This document shows positions 21,097 to 30,422 of a DNA stretch of 64,000 bases, piece after piece. The DNA comes from Paenibacillus thermotolerans. Its GTDB lineage: Bacteria; Bacillota; Bacilli; Paenibacillales; YIM-B00363. The stretch covers positions 1-64,000 of the forward strand of contig NZ_JAQZSG010000008.1 in NCBI RefSeq assembly GCF_028745515.1. Reading direction: 5' to 3'. Numbering within the stretch: the first letter of the stretch is position 1; each line of letters starts with the position of its first letter. The notes beneath the pieces were generated by a model. That model was given only the letters and a program-made list of their open reading frames with translations. It was not told where the DNA came from and did no database searches. Position numbers and translations under genes: made by a program.

Positions 21097-21102
21097 CAAG
21101 GC

Positions 21103-21134
21103 AAAAAAAAAAGGAGCACACAAATGTGTGCCCC
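21103..21134 (-). terminator. Terminator of the DHA2 exporter gene
   Basis: On the minus strand GGGGCACACA and TGTGTGCTCC form the stem, followed by a run of ten T's. Confidence 0.9.
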
Positions 21135-21154
21135 ATAAGCTTCAATACAGGATA

Positions 21155-22588
21155 TCAATGCATCGGGTTCAATTCCGGATGCTTTACGACGACGCGGCGA
21201 ATAAAGACCGCCGTAACAAGACCGATCAGCGTCACGATCATCGCGAACATGAATACGTTCTGTGAACCGAACGTCATCGCATTGGAGATTTCGGCCACCT
21301 CGTTCGGCTTGGGAGAGTTGTGCAAATACTTTTCCATGCCGTGCGTCAGGATGCTGATTGCGACCGCAGTGCCGATGGCGCCGGCGACCTGCTGCAGCGT
21401 GTTCATTACCGCCGTGCCGTGCGGATACAGCTCCGGAGGAAGCTGATTCAGGCCGTTCGTCTGCGCCGGCATCCATACCATGGAGATGCCGATCATTAGG
21501 CCGATATGCAAGGCGACGATGAAAGCGATCGAAGACGCCGCCGAAATGCCGGAGAAAAACCATAGCGCAGCCGCGACGATCACAAGTCCGGGGATGACGA
21601 GCCATTTCGGCCCGTATTTGTCGAACAGACGCCCCATGCGAGGCGATAGAAAACCGTTCAGCGCGCTGCCCGGAAGCAGCATGAGTCCCGCGGCGAATGC
21701 GGACAGACCTAACCCTTTCTGCAGATACATCGGCAATATAATCATGCTCGACAAGATGATCATCATGCACGACAGTACCATAAGCAGACCCACAATAAAC
21801 ATCGGGTACTTGAAGACGCGCAGGTTCATGACCGGTTCGCGCATAAATGCCTGCCGCAGCGCAAACAGAACGATCGCGATCAGCCCGATGACGATCGATG
21901 CGAGCACGACCGTGCTAGTCCAGCCTTCTTCGCCCTCGCCCGCCTTGCTGAAACCGAAGACGACGCCGCCGAAGCCGATCGTGGACAATGCGACGGACAG
22001 CAGATCGATGCGGGGGCGCGTGACTTCGGTGACATTATCCAAATATTTCAGACCTACCAGCAGCCCAATGATCAAAAAAGGAAGCGAGAGCCAGAAAATG
22101 TAGTGCCAAGTCAAATATTCGATAAGGAGTCCGGCGACGGTCGGACCGGTCGCAGGCGCAAACATGATCACGAGACCGACGAAGCCCATCGCCGCACCGC
22201 GCTTTTCCGGCGGGTAGACGACCAGGATCGTATTGAACATAAGCGGAATCAACAAACCCATGCCGGCCGCTTGCAGAACGCGGGCGGCCATGAGCATTTC
22301 GAAATTGGACGCAAGCGCCGCAATCAACGTTCCGGCGATGGAGCTCGCGACGGACCCGATGAACAGCTGCCTGGTCGAAAACCACTGCAGAAGGAGTCCG
22401 GTCATCGGCATCAGAATGCCGAGAGTGAGCAGAAATCCCGTCGTTAACCATTGCGCGGTCGCGGCCGATATTTGGAACACGTCCATTAAGTTGCTGATCG
22501 CAATGTTGAGAGCCGTTTCGCTGAACATGCCGACAAAGCCGGGGATGAGCAGCGACGCCATGATGGCCCGCGTATTGAATTGCTTCAT
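21155..22588 (-). CDS. MFS drug exporter, DHA2 family (EmrB/QacA type)
   Basis: Membrane protein of 477 residues with about 14 spans, the number typical of DHA2 exporters. Motif C-like MFAPATGPTVAGLLIEYLTW and the motif A-like GRLFDKYGPKW, plus WLTTGFLLTLGILMP near the start, identify the family. ATG 22588 follows AGGAAG; a GTG four codons earlier lacks spacing for a ribosome site. It is monocistronic. The preceding 200 bases are AT-rich and may hold its promoter. Substrate unknown. Confidence 0.92.
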   Translation of the reverse strand: MKQFNTRAIMASLLIPGFVGMFSETALNIAISNLMDVFQISAATAQWLTTGFLLTLGILMPMTGLLLQWFSTRQLFIGSVASSIAGTLIAALASNFEMLMAARVLQAAGMGLLIPLMFNTILVVYPPEKRGAAMGFVGLVIMFAPATGPTVAGLLIEYLTWHYIFWLSLPFLIIGLLVGLKYLDNVTEVTRPRIDLLSVALSTIGFGGVVFGFSKAGEGEEGWTSTVVLASIVIGLIAIVLFALRQAFMREPVMNLRVFKYPMFIVGLLMVLSCMMIILSSMIILPMYLQKGLGLSAFAAGLMLLPGSALNGFLSPRMGRLFDKYGPKWLVIPGLVIVAAALWFFSGISAASSIAFIVALHIGLMIGISMVWMPAQTNGLNQLPPELYPHGTAVMNTLQQVAGAIGTAVAISILTHGMEKYLHNSPKPNEVAEISNAMTFGSQNVFMFAMIVTLIGLVTAVFIRRVVVKHPELNPMH

Positions 22589-22825
22589 ATTCGATTCCAC
22601 TTCCTATCCGATAATTTGTCTATTTGTACGCGACCGTATTTTTGGTCAGCTATCTGTAACAATATTATTTACAGTTGTTCAAGTCAATATCTTGTGCGAA
22701 AATTATTTGTAAATAATTCCTTTCATGGTTTTGTCATCATCATTCTACCATTTGTACGTTTAGCAAATTTCTTATGGATTGCTTTTGTTATCGTCTGCTA
22801 AAGGGATAAGATGGGGGAGAGAACG

Positions 22826-23599
22826 ATGCGTCAAACATTTGCAACCCGGACGGTCTGGGAACCGCTTTATCGGATGGCGGTAGAGGCCGCGCCGCTGGAG
22901 GTCGAATTGTTCCGATCCGAACCGGTCCGCAGGTTAAAGCATCTCCGGCATTTTGGGGCGGCGGCAGTTATTACTCCTGTAGTTCACTCGAGATTCGAAC
23001 TGAAAATTTGATATACAGCAGTCCCGTTTCGGACATTCTCGAAATATATGGCGTGCATCCGTCGGCCATCGTTGGGCTATTAAACTCCGATACTCCGCTG
23101 ACGCACAAATCAAACCTTTTGGGCTTGGACCATTTAGACAGCTTTTTACGAGATACTTTTTTTGCGGGGAAAATGACGTACACCCCGCGAATTGGATTGA
23201 GAAGCTACATTTTAGAGGGAATTACATAGAGACGGATTTAGAGACAGCGGTGCAATTAACGAATACGATCGTAGAGGACCACAAAATATTATTAGACCCT
23301 TATTCTATAGCGATGGACGCGCTTTTGTCAAAGGCGCGGACCGCGAATTAATACGCATGCTGGAAAGCAGCCGTTCAAATCGTATACGAGACATATTGCA
23401 AGTTTTATTATGGCAGCCGCATCGTATTCAGCGATGCGATGCCGCTGACGAGAATGGAATAAAAGCGGAAGTACGCAAGGTTTATAGAAAACAACCGCTT
23501 GTGGACGGCACGCCGGTTTCCGAATTGAGCCGGAAGGCAGCGGGAAGTTTGGATGAACTGGATCGTTTATGCGGAACCTATTATTTTAAAGTTACATAG
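22826..23599 (+). pseudogene. Decayed HD-domain phosphohydrolase gene
   Basis: Three fragments in different frames line up with one HD-domain protein. Fragment one (22826-23011) has PLEVELFRSEPVRRLKHLRHFGAAA and HSRFE, the N-terminal end of the HD family where His follows, but here it stops. Fragment two (about 23008-23229) and the in-frame continuation to 23351 (VEDHKILLDPYSIAMDALL) belong to the middle. Fragment three (23357-23599) is the C-terminal part. At least one internal deletion and two frame changes are needed. The metal-binding HD residues are lost. Confidence 0.65.
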
Positions 23600-23674
23600 T
23601 GAGCAGTTACCCCCGGAAATCCAATCCGTACTGCGAAATTATTAGATAACGGAAATATAGGCGGGGGTAGCGCG

Positions 23675-23857
23675 ATGACGATTCAAGACTTGAAGAAAAG
23701 AATCGATCTTATGAAATATTTAGGATTTGATGAAGGCAAAAAAATGTGGGTGTACTCCTACCAGGATAAAGCCAATAACAAAGCCGCCTACGGGATTATC
23801 GCAGGAAAAATGAATGTAGTGAAGCTGTCGTCGCTTAAGGGCTTGAATTTATCGTAA
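23675..23857 (+). CDS. Small protein of unknown function, 60 residues
   Basis: ATG follows GGGGGT at seven bases. The sequence is basic and soluble (begins MTIQDLKKRIDLMKYLGFDEG; ends KLSSLKGLNLS when read to the stop). I do not recognise a family. A good terminator follows 27 bases later, which supports it being a real transcription unit. Confidence 0.55.
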   Translation: MTIQDLKKRIDLMKYLGFDEGKKMWVYSYQDKANNKAAYGIIAGKMNVVKLSSLKGLNLS

Positions 23858-23884
23858 TCGAAGAGAACCTATTGAACGGTTGAA

Positions 23885-23914
23885 GACTCGCGGGGCAGCG
23901 GGTCCTCTTTTTTT
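23885..23914 (+). terminator. Terminator after the 60-residue ORF
   Basis: GACTCGC pairs with GCGGGTC (one G-U) around GGGGCA, followed by CTCTTTTTTTC. Confidence 0.8.
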
Positions 23915-23956
23915 CTAAGGACCTCTTGTTTGAGGCATTTTACCCGCCGTCAAACC

Positions 23957-24143
23957 GCTAACGGACACCACAGACGTTATATCTCCAATTTGCCCACCAC
24001 TTTTTCGCTAACGGACACCACAGACGCTAAATGCCGATTTTTGGCGCTTATCCCTGCTTTTTCGAGGCAATAACTGCAGTGGTGTCCGTTAAAATTGCAA
24101 ATACGATTAAAAACGCCGAATAACTGCATGCCTGTCCGTTAGA
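23957..24143. repeat. Four-core intergenic element 2 (forward, forward, reverse, reverse)
   Basis: Cores CTAACGGACACCACAGACG at 23957-23980 and 24007-24030, then the reverse form ending GTGGTGTCCGTTA at 24069-24093 and 24119-24143. Starts are 50, 62 and 50 bases apart. A small stem GCC-GATTTTT-GGC lies between the inner cores. It is the sister of element 4 (54134-54317): they stay alignable beyond the cores to about 24235 and 54410. It fills the gap between the small ORF and the decayed VOC gene; no open frame is seen. Confidence 0.88.
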
Positions 24144-24484
24144 GAAAGCCGCCATGCCGCTCCTAACCACGAGCAGCCCTCTGCATACCAAATTGTGGAA
24201 TCCGGAGGTGTATCCCATACTAGGCCCGTAATAACACAATGCGCCAAATCAAAAGCCGCCTTCAGGCTTTCTTAAGATTTTGATAAAAAAGGGCATGTGC
24301 CTAACCGGAAAGGATGCTATTATTTCCATAAATGGAGTTGATGCAAATGAGTCAAAGCGCCGAAAATTATTTTGCGAATAATGAGGCAAGCAAAACAAAT
24401 GGCGACGGATACAAACCCGATCGTTTGCCCAATGCATTAAAGGTCATTAAAGGAAGAACGAAAAACATATCGGAGGTAACGGAA

Positions 24485-24855
24485 ATGGCGGAGCAGAACG
24501 GACGAATCTTTACAGAGAATATGATAAAGAATCGAATTGTCGACATTTATATTTCGTGCGAGAACGAAAGCCGCGCGAAGGACTGGTATATTTAAACGTA
24601 TTGGGGTTGTCCGGTTTCGTTATGGAAAACGGCAGCAGACTTTTGTTGATGGAGTGGGGAGCGGAGCATAAACCGATCAATCATACTGCAGTGTTTAGTT
24701 TGCAAGCGCCGGATATACATAAAGCCCACTCGGAGTTAAAAGAAAGAGGAGCGAAAGTCGACGAAAAAGTCGAGCAATACGGCGCACAATCCTTCGGGTT
24801 CCATGTGATCGATTCCGAAGGAAATGCAATTTTGATTATCGACCAAGCGAGTTAG
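24485..24855 (+). pseudogene. Frameshifted VOC (glyoxalase/bleomycin resistance) family gene
   Basis: Start ATG 24485 follows GGAGG. The first frame gives FTENMIKNRIVDIYISC and RAKDWY, the start of a VOC domain, then stops at 24595. The rest continues in another frame from about 24590: LGLSGFVMENGSRLLLMEWG, then HVIDSEGNAILIID with the usual second-module end. One base change in length near 24585-24600 (around TATATTTAAACG) would restore it. An open stretch upstream from 24347 in the first frame has its own GGAG, and its product is unknown. May be natural decay or a sequencing error. Confidence 0.65.
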
Positions 24856-24904
24856 TTGAACCACAGCGGTATTATTTTCAATCTCAACGAAAAGCGGATG
24901 ATAC

Positions 24905-24935
24905 GAGGGGCATTCCTGAGAGAATGTCCCTCTTT
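24905..24935 (+). terminator. Hairpin terminator after VOC gene
   Basis: GAGGGGCATTC pairs with GAATGTCCCTC around CTGAGA; only three T's follow, so termination may be partial. Confidence 0.65.
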
Positions 24936-24970
24936 GCGTCAAAAAAACGAAAAGATTAACAAAATAAATG

Positions 24971-24999
24971 TTGACTTTGTGTGGGATTGCCTGCATTAT
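24971..24999 (+). promoter_or_regulatory. Promoter of the mannoside utilisation operon
   Basis: TTGACT, a 17-base spacer and CATTAT (or ATTATA at 18), with the start codon of the binding protein about 115 bases downstream. The long leader holds the cre-like site. Confidence 0.6.
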
Positions 25000-25026
25000 A
25001 TAGGCATAAAGCTCCATAATCCCATA

Positions 25027-25040
25027 TGTAAGCGAATACA
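25027..25040 (+). promoter_or_regulatory. cre-like site (CcpA operator)
   Basis: TGTAAGCGAATACA differs from TGWNANCGNTNWCA at one position. It lies about 25 bases downstream of the likely transcription start, where CcpA acts as a roadblock in Bacillales. Catabolite repression of the operon is inferred. Confidence 0.6.
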
Positions 25041-25113
25041 CGATAACGGTTTGAACATCTTGCGCGTGGGGTTGTACGGCTTTCTAAACAAATTTTGTGG
25101 GAGGTCTTAACGA

Positions 25114-26487
25114 ATGAGCATGAAGAAGTCGATCCTGCTGCTGCTAGCCATGATGCTTACGATGAGTTTGTTCTTGGGCGCATGCAGTTCGAACGGGTCA
25201 AGCGGCGGGGAAACCGCCTCGGAGAACGAACCGTCAACGACGGAACCGGCTGATACGACTGCGGAACAACCGGCAAACAATGTGGAAGCTCCGAAGGAGA
25301 AGGTCGAGCTTGAATTTTGGGCCCACTGGGGATCCGTTACGCGCCGGCCGATTATCGAGAAAATTGTTAGCGATTTCAACGGTTCGCAAGACCGCATTCA
25401 TGTAAAATACGTCTTCCTGCCGTACGGCGATATTTGGACGAAGGAGCTTGCGCAAATCGCCGCGGGCAATCCGCCGGACGCCATCATTAATGAGATCGCT
25501 TATGTCGGTCAACGCGCGCAGAAGAAGCAAGTGATGAACCTGCAGAAATATGTCGAGCAGGACAATATGGAAGCTCGCTTCCATCCGCACTTATGGGAAA
25601 TTATGAAGTATGAAGGCGACGTCTATGCGCTTCCTTTCAATACCGATACCCGGATGCTCTTCTATAACAAGAAAATGTTCACGGAAGCGGGGCTCGACCC
25701 GGAGAAACCGCCGAAGACGTGGGATGAGCTGGAAGTCATGGCGCAAAAGCTCGACATTATCAAGAACGGCAAAATCGAGCGCCTCGGCTACCATCCGCGC
25801 CTTGCCGGCGGACACGAAATGTTCCTGAACAACGCGGACGGCGGCAAGCCGTGGCTCGACAGCACGGGCGTTCATATCAACACCCCGAACAAGGTTGCCG
25901 CAATGAAGTGGTTCTTGAGCTGGGATGAGCGTTACGGAAGAGAAAAGGTTGACGAATTCAGATCGACCTTCGGCAGCAAAACGAACGATCCGCTCATCGC
26001 GGGCAAGCTCGGCATGAAGGTGGACAACGGCACGTTCTGGACGCAAATTCGCGACTTCGCGGCAAACCGGGACGATTTCGGCATTGCGCCGATGCCGGAG
26101 TACAAAGAAGGCAGCGGACATTGGAGCAACGGCGGCGGGTTCACGATCGAGATTCCGTACGGCGCGAAGCATCCTGACGAAAGCTGGGAGTTCCTGAAGT
26201 ACATGACGGACGTTGCGGCTCAAAAATATTGGGCGCAGTACAACTTCGACAACGTGGCCAACATTGAGGCGTCCAACGATCCGGATTTGCTGAACGACCC
26301 GATTTACAAAGCAACCGTTGAGAACTTGAAGACGACGGTCGTCGCAGCGGTGCCGGTGGAGGCTCCGGACTTCGCCAGCCTCGTCAATCCCGAGATCGAC
26401 GCCATCCTGCTCGGACAGCAGTCTCCTGAGGACGGTCTAGCCAAAGCCCAAGCGGCGGTTGAGGATCTGATCGAAAGCAACAAATAA
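25114..26487 (+). CDS. Sugar ABC transporter substrate-binding lipoprotein
   Basis: Extracellular solute-binding protein (family 1) of 457 residues, anchored to the membrane. The signal peptide ends in a lipobox (FLGACSS), followed by a Ser/Thr/Glu-rich linker to about residue 60. Domain features are VELEFWAHWG, DIWTKELAQIAAGNPPDAI and PFNTDTRMLFYNKKMF. Start ATG 25114 follows GGGAGG by nine bases. It heads the 21 kb run and is followed by two permeases. Given the downstream enzymes, the ligand is probably a mannose-containing oligosaccharide; that is inference. Confidence 0.93.
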   Translation: MSMKKSILLLLAMMLTMSLFLGACSSNGSSGGETASENEPSTTEPADTTAEQPANNVEAPKEKVELEFWAHWGSVTRRPIIEKIVSDFNGSQDRIHVKYVFLPYGDIWTKELAQIAAGNPPDAIINEIAYVGQRAQKKQVMNLQKYVEQDNMEARFHPHLWEIMKYEGDVYALPFNTDTRMLFYNKKMFTEAGLDPEKPPKTWDELEVMAQKLDIIKNGKIERLGYHPRLAGGHEMFLNNADGGKPWLDSTGVHINTPNKVAAMKWFLSWDERYGREKVDEFRSTFGSKTNDPLIAGKLGMKVDNGTFWTQIRDFAANRDDFGIAPMPEYKEGSGHWSNGGGFTIEIPYGAKHPDESWEFLKYMTDVAAQKYWAQYNFDNVANIEASNDPDLLNDPIYKATVENLKTTVVAAVPVEAPDFASLVNPEIDAILLGQQSPEDGLAKAQAAVEDLIESNK

Positions 26488-26503
26488 ATAAAGTATCGAA
26501 TCG

Positions 26504-26538
26504 AAGGGTGGAGTGGTAGACAGTGCCGCTCCACCCTT
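26504..26538 (+). terminator. Intra-operon hairpin between binding protein and permease genes
   Basis: AAGGGTGGAG and CTCCACCCTT form a ten-base stem around 15 bases. It is followed by only a few T's. A stem here commonly stabilises the upstream mRNA or attenuates, so that the binding protein is made in excess of the permeases. Confidence 0.65.
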
Positions 26539-26568
26539 TGCATTACTTTAACAAAAGGAGGTTAAAGC

Positions 26569-27516
26569 GTGAACCCGGATGTGACGCAAGCAACGAAACT
26601 TCAAAAAAGAAAGCTGTTATCGCTAGATCGCAGAGAGGCGCTCCAGGGATATATGTTCGTAGTACCTTGGATCATCGGTTTTCTCGTATTTACCGCCGGG
26701 CCGCTTCTATTCTCTCTTTACGCCAGCTTTACAAACTACGACATCACGTCCCGAATGGACTGGGTCGGCACGAAGAACTACGTGAGAATGTTTACAAAGG
26801 ATCCGATTTTTCCGATTGCGCTTAAGAACACGCTTTATTATGTCGCGCTCATGGTTCCGTTGACGACCGTCGGCTCCGTGCTGCTGGCCGTGCTGCTCAA
26901 TTTTAAGATTCCGGGCATGCGGGTGTTTCGGACCATTTATTATTTGCCGGCCGTGTTATCCGGGGTGGCCGTCTACATGCTGTGGATGATGCTGCTGAGC
27001 CCGGAGGGGTTGATCAACATAGTCCTCGGCTGGGTAGGAATTCACGGACCTGCGTGGCTGCAGGACCCGAAGTGGACGAAGGAAGCGATCGTCATTATGA
27101 GAATGTGGGGCGTCGGCGGAGGCATGCTGCTTTATTTGGCCGCGCTGCAAGGGGTTCCGGATCAATTGTATGAAGCGGCGGAAATTGACGGTGCCGGCAG
27201 CCTTCGGAAATTTTGGCACGTCACGGTGCCGATGATTACGCCGGTCATATTTTTCGATATCGTCACAAGCTTGATCGGCGGGTTTCAAATTTTCCAAGAA
27301 GGCTACGTCATGTCGGACAATAATACGCCCGGCGCACCGATGAATTCGCTGATGTTTTATAACCTCCACATGTTCTTGAAAGCGTTCAAAGTATTCGACA
27401 TGGGCTACGCAATGGCTATGGCCTGGTTCTTATTCCTGATTGCGATCATCGTGACCATCATTAATTTGGTGGCGTCCAAATACTGGGTGCATTACGAGGG
27501 AGGAGACAACCGATGA
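26569..27516 (+). CDS. Sugar ABC transporter permease (MalF/UgpA type)
   Basis: Membrane subunit of 315 residues with six spans. The EAA loop that contacts the ATPase is EAAEIDGAGSLRKFWHVTVPMITP. GTG start 26569 follows AAAGGAGG. It overlaps the next permease by four bases. With the lipoprotein upstream it makes an importer of the CUT1 group, which normally carries di- and oligosaccharides. No ATPase gene is next to it. Confidence 0.94.
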   Translation: MNPDVTQATKLQKRKLLSLDRREALQGYMFVVPWIIGFLVFTAGPLLFSLYASFTNYDITSRMDWVGTKNYVRMFTKDPIFPIALKNTLYYVALMVPLTTVGSVLLAVLLNFKIPGMRVFRTIYYLPAVLSGVAVYMLWMMLLSPEGLINIVLGWVGIHGPAWLQDPKWTKEAIVIMRMWGVGGGMLLYLAALQGVPDQLYEAAEIDGAGSLRKFWHVTVPMITPVIFFDIVTSLIGGFQIFQEGYVMSDNNTPGAPMNSLMFYNLHMFLKAFKVFDMGYAMAMAWFLFLIAIIVTIINLVASKYWVHYEGGDNR

Positions 27517-28394
27517 CAACCGCAAGCGCACCGGTCAAAAGCAAATATTATCAAAATCGGCGCACGCGCGAGAAAATCGTCAAAGCGGTCGTGACATGCG
27601 TGCTGGTCGTCGGCAGTCTCTCTTTTCTGGCGCCGTTCTGGTGGATGGTGCAAACCTCTTTAAAGACGCTGCAAGAAATCGTGACGTATCCGCCGACATG
27701 GTTTCCTAAAGAAATTGTATGGAGCAACTATCCCGAGGCTTGGAAGCAGGGCAGATTCGGCCAATATACGATCAATACGCTCTTTCTCTCGACGGTCGCC
27801 GTCATCGCGCAAGTCGTCTCCAACTCGTTCATCGCATACGGGTTCGCCAAAATTCGTTTTCCGGGGAAAAGCTTGCTGTTCTCTATCATTCTAGGAACGA
27901 TGATCATCCCGGGCTTTGTCACGCTCATTCCGCAATATGTGCTGTTTTCCAAGCTGCACTGGGTCGGAACGTACTTGCCGCTCACCATTCCCGGATTTTT
28001 CGGAAGCGCCTTTATGATTTTTTTGTTCCGGCAATTTTTTATGACGATTCCTACGGATTTGATCGAGGCCGCCAAAATCGACGGCGCGAACCACTTGATG
28101 GTATGGGCGCGCATTATGCTGCCGCTGGCGGCGCCGGCGCTCGCCACCGTGGCGATCATGTCGTTTAACGGGGCGTGGAACGACTTTCTCGGACCGCTCA
28201 TCTATGTGAACGACGAATCGAAATATACGCTGCAAATCGGCTTGCAGGCGTTCAAGGTCAGCTCCGGCGTAAACCAATGGCATCACTTGATGGCCGGTTC
28301 GGTTATGGTCATGCTGCCCGTCATCGCGCTCTTCTTTTTCTTCCAGCGTTATTTTATAGAAGGTATGAATATTACCGCAGGTACAAAAGGATAG
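27513..28394 (+). CDS. Sugar ABC transporter permease (MalG/UgpE type)
   Basis: Second membrane subunit, 293 residues, six spans. The EAA loop reads IEAAKIDGANHLMVWARIMLPLAAP. The N-terminus is cytoplasmic and basic. It begins with ATG inside the end of the previous gene and has GGAGG upstream. It completes the CUT1 importer with the preceding genes. Confidence 0.94.
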   Translation: MTTASAPVKSKYYQNRRTREKIVKAVVTCVLVVGSLSFLAPFWWMVQTSLKTLQEIVTYPPTWFPKEIVWSNYPEAWKQGRFGQYTINTLFLSTVAVIAQVVSNSFIAYGFAKIRFPGKSLLFSIILGTMIIPGFVTLIPQYVLFSKLHWVGTYLPLTIPGFFGSAFMIFLFRQFFMTIPTDLIEAAKIDGANHLMVWARIMLPLAAPALATVAIMSFNGAWNDFLGPLIYVNDESKYTLQIGLQAFKVSSGVNQWHHLMAGSVMVMLPVIALFFFFQRYFIEGMNITAGTKG

Positions 28395-28439
28395 GATGCC
28401 GACCGACGTCTATAAACGAAATAAAGGAGAAATGAAACC

Positions 28440-29366
28440 ATGGCATCGGATAAGAGACCGGCGAATGTCATTACGTTGAAGCAAGCGCTGGAGGCAGCGG
28501 AACGGTTCGGGTATGCGAACGGATCGTTCTCGCCGAGATATACGGCGATGATCTCCCCGGTGCTCGCCGCCGGACAAGAGACGCAATCGCCTCTCATCGT
28601 GCAAATATCGGAGAAAGAATTGAATCGGTACGGCATAACGCCGAAGCAATTCGGCGCAGAGTTTTACGAACAGCTCCAAAAGCAGCGCATTACCGTTCCC
28701 GTAGTTCTCCACTTGGATCATACGAAATCGTTCGAGACGATCGAAGGCGCGATTGACGCGGGCTTTACCTCCGTTATGATCGACGCCTCGGAGAAGGTGC
28801 TCGAAGAAAATATCGCCATTACGAAGGAAATCGTGGAATATGCTCACTCCAGAGGCGTTTCCGTGGAAGCGGAGCTCGGGATGATCGGCACGACCGACTA
28901 TATCGAAACCGACAACGATGAGGAGCTGTACACGGATCCCGTAGAAGCGAAAATATTCGTGAATGAAACGAGGGTGGATGCGCTCGCGGTGTCGTGCGGA
29001 ACGGCGCACGGCGTGTACATGGTCCGAGAGCCGAAAATCGATTACGAGCGGCTGAAGGCGATCCGCAAGCTGACTCCCGTGCATCTCGTGCTTCACGGAG
29101 GCTCCGGCGTACCGGTGGAGATGATGCAGAAAGCCATCCGTCTGGAAGGCGGAGGAGTGAGCAAGGTCAACATCGCGACCGATCTTGAGCTCTCTCTGCT
29201 CCATGCGCTCGGACGCGAGGAACGGATGACGAACGACGAATGTACGAACCTTGCAAGCGAGCTGCTGGAGAAGGGAAGATCGGCGGTGAAAGCTACGGTT
29301 GCCGATAAAATTACGAATTTTTTGGGGAGCAAGGATTACGCGTCTCGTTATGGGATGCTTAGATGA
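28440..29366 (+). CDS. Class II aldolase, fructose/tagatose-bisphosphate aldolase family
   Basis: Zinc enzyme of 308 residues that cleaves a ketose-1,6-bisphosphate to DHAP and an aldehyde. Zinc and active-site segments are VVLHLDHTKSFE, VEAELGMIG, SCGTAHGVYM and LVLHGGSGVP; the phosphate-binding NIATDLE is also there. Members with this context (next to a ROK kinase and SIS protein) are often GatY- or FbaA-like. Which ketose it uses cannot be told. It sits between the transporter and the first ROK-SIS pair in the same direction. Confidence 0.92.
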   Translation: MASDKRPANVITLKQALEAAERFGYANGSFSPRYTAMISPVLAAGQETQSPLIVQISEKELNRYGITPKQFGAEFYEQLQKQRITVPVVLHLDHTKSFETIEGAIDAGFTSVMIDASEKVLEENIAITKEIVEYAHSRGVSVEAELGMIGTTDYIETDNDEELYTDPVEAKIFVNETRVDALAVSCGTAHGVYMVREPKIDYERLKAIRKLTPVHLVLHGGSGVPVEMMQKAIRLEGGGVSKVNIATDLELSLLHALGREERMTNDECTNLASELLEKGRSAVKATVADKITNFLGSKDYASRYGMLR

Positions 29367-29414
29367 AGTGTCTTGTGTGGGGTTGTCGTGAGATTGGAGG
29401 GAAAACCGTTCAAC

Positions 29415-30422
29415 ATGCCACAACATCCAACCGATATTAGTAGAAGAGAGATTGCGATTGCGATCGATTTCGGAGGAACGAAAACACTAGCGGGGCTAGT
29501 GGACGATGAAGGCAACGTACTGGCGGTCCGCCGATTCGAAACTCGCGCCGGCCGTTCCCCGGAGGAACATTTTGCGAAATGCGCGAGCTTGATCGAGGAA
29601 ATGTTGGCTGAGGCCGGACCTTCCGCCGGAAGCCGCGTGATCGGCGCAGGCGTCACCGTGCCGGGACTTGCGGATCCGGCGCGCGGGATGCTGCTGCATG
29701 CGCCGTATTCCGGCTGGCGAAACGTTCCGGTACGGGAGCTGCTCCTAAGGTTTTGGCCGAATATGGAGGTGTTTGTCGCCAACGACGTGAACGCATGCTC
29801 GCTCGGTGAACGGCTGTTCGGCGGAGCTTCGAGCTTCCGCAACGTGCTTTGGATTACGGTCAGCACCGGCATCGGCATGGGGATGATATTGGAGGGAGGC
29901 ATATTTGAAGGGGAGAACGGCATTGCGGGCGAGTTCGGGCATATCGTCGTCGAGTGGGACCGTCCGCGGCTTTGCCCTTGCGGGAACAGAGGCTGTTTGG
30001 AAGCGCACGCGTCCGGAACGGCGATTGCGGGAGCGGCGAAGAGCCGGATCAAAGAAAACGGGCAATCGGCGCTTGCCGATTATTTTCGGCGGAACGGACT
30101 GCCCGTGACGGCGCAGCACGTCGCCGCCGCCGCCCGAGAAGGCATTGCGGAAGCGGCGGACATTTATCGGGAAGCCGGAATGTACTTGGGGAGGGCGCTT
30201 TCGAGCGCGATCAACTTAATAAACCCCGGATGCGTCGTCATTGGCGGCGGTGTCGGTTTATCTTGGGATTTGCTGGAGTCGTCGCTAAAGGAAACGCTCC
30301 GAGGCTCGGTGTTCGGCGACGCGAACCGGGAGGTGCCGATCCTTACGACCGCATTAGGCTATGAGGCGGGGCTTAAGGGTGCGGCAAGCCTCGTATTTGC
30401 AAAGCGAGGGGAGAAATCATGA
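29415..30422 (+). CDS. ROK family sugar kinase
   Basis: Kinase of 335 residues. The phosphate-1 loop is AIDFGGTKTLAGL, the catalytic region is FVANDVNACSLGE, and the ROK zinc motif CPCGNRGCLEAHASG is complete. It probably phosphorylates a hexose or amino sugar released from the imported glycan. ATG 29415 has GGAGGG 13 bases upstream; the open frame starts earlier at TTG 29373 without support. It overlaps the SIS gene by four bases, so the two are coupled. Confidence 0.9.
   Translation: MPQHPTDISRREIAIAIDFGGTKTLAGLVDDEGNVLAVRRFETRAGRSPEEHFAKCASLIEEMLAEAGPSAGSRVIGAGVTVPGLADPARGMLLHAPYSGWRNVPVRELLLRFWPNMEVFVANDVNACSLGERLFGGASSFRNVLWITVSTGIGMGMILEGGIFEGENGIAGEFGHIVVEWDRPRLCPCGNRGCLEAHASGTAIAGAAKSRIKENGQSALADYFRRNGLPVTAQHVAAAAREGIAEAADIYREAGMYLGRALSSAINLINPGCVVIGGGVGLSWDLLESSLKETLRGSVFGDANREVPILTTALGYEAGLKGAASLVFAKRGEKS

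Noticed and set aside
23885-23914. Part of the four-core element
   Set aside because: It is a GC-rich stem with a T-run directly after a gene and lacks the core; it is a plain terminator.
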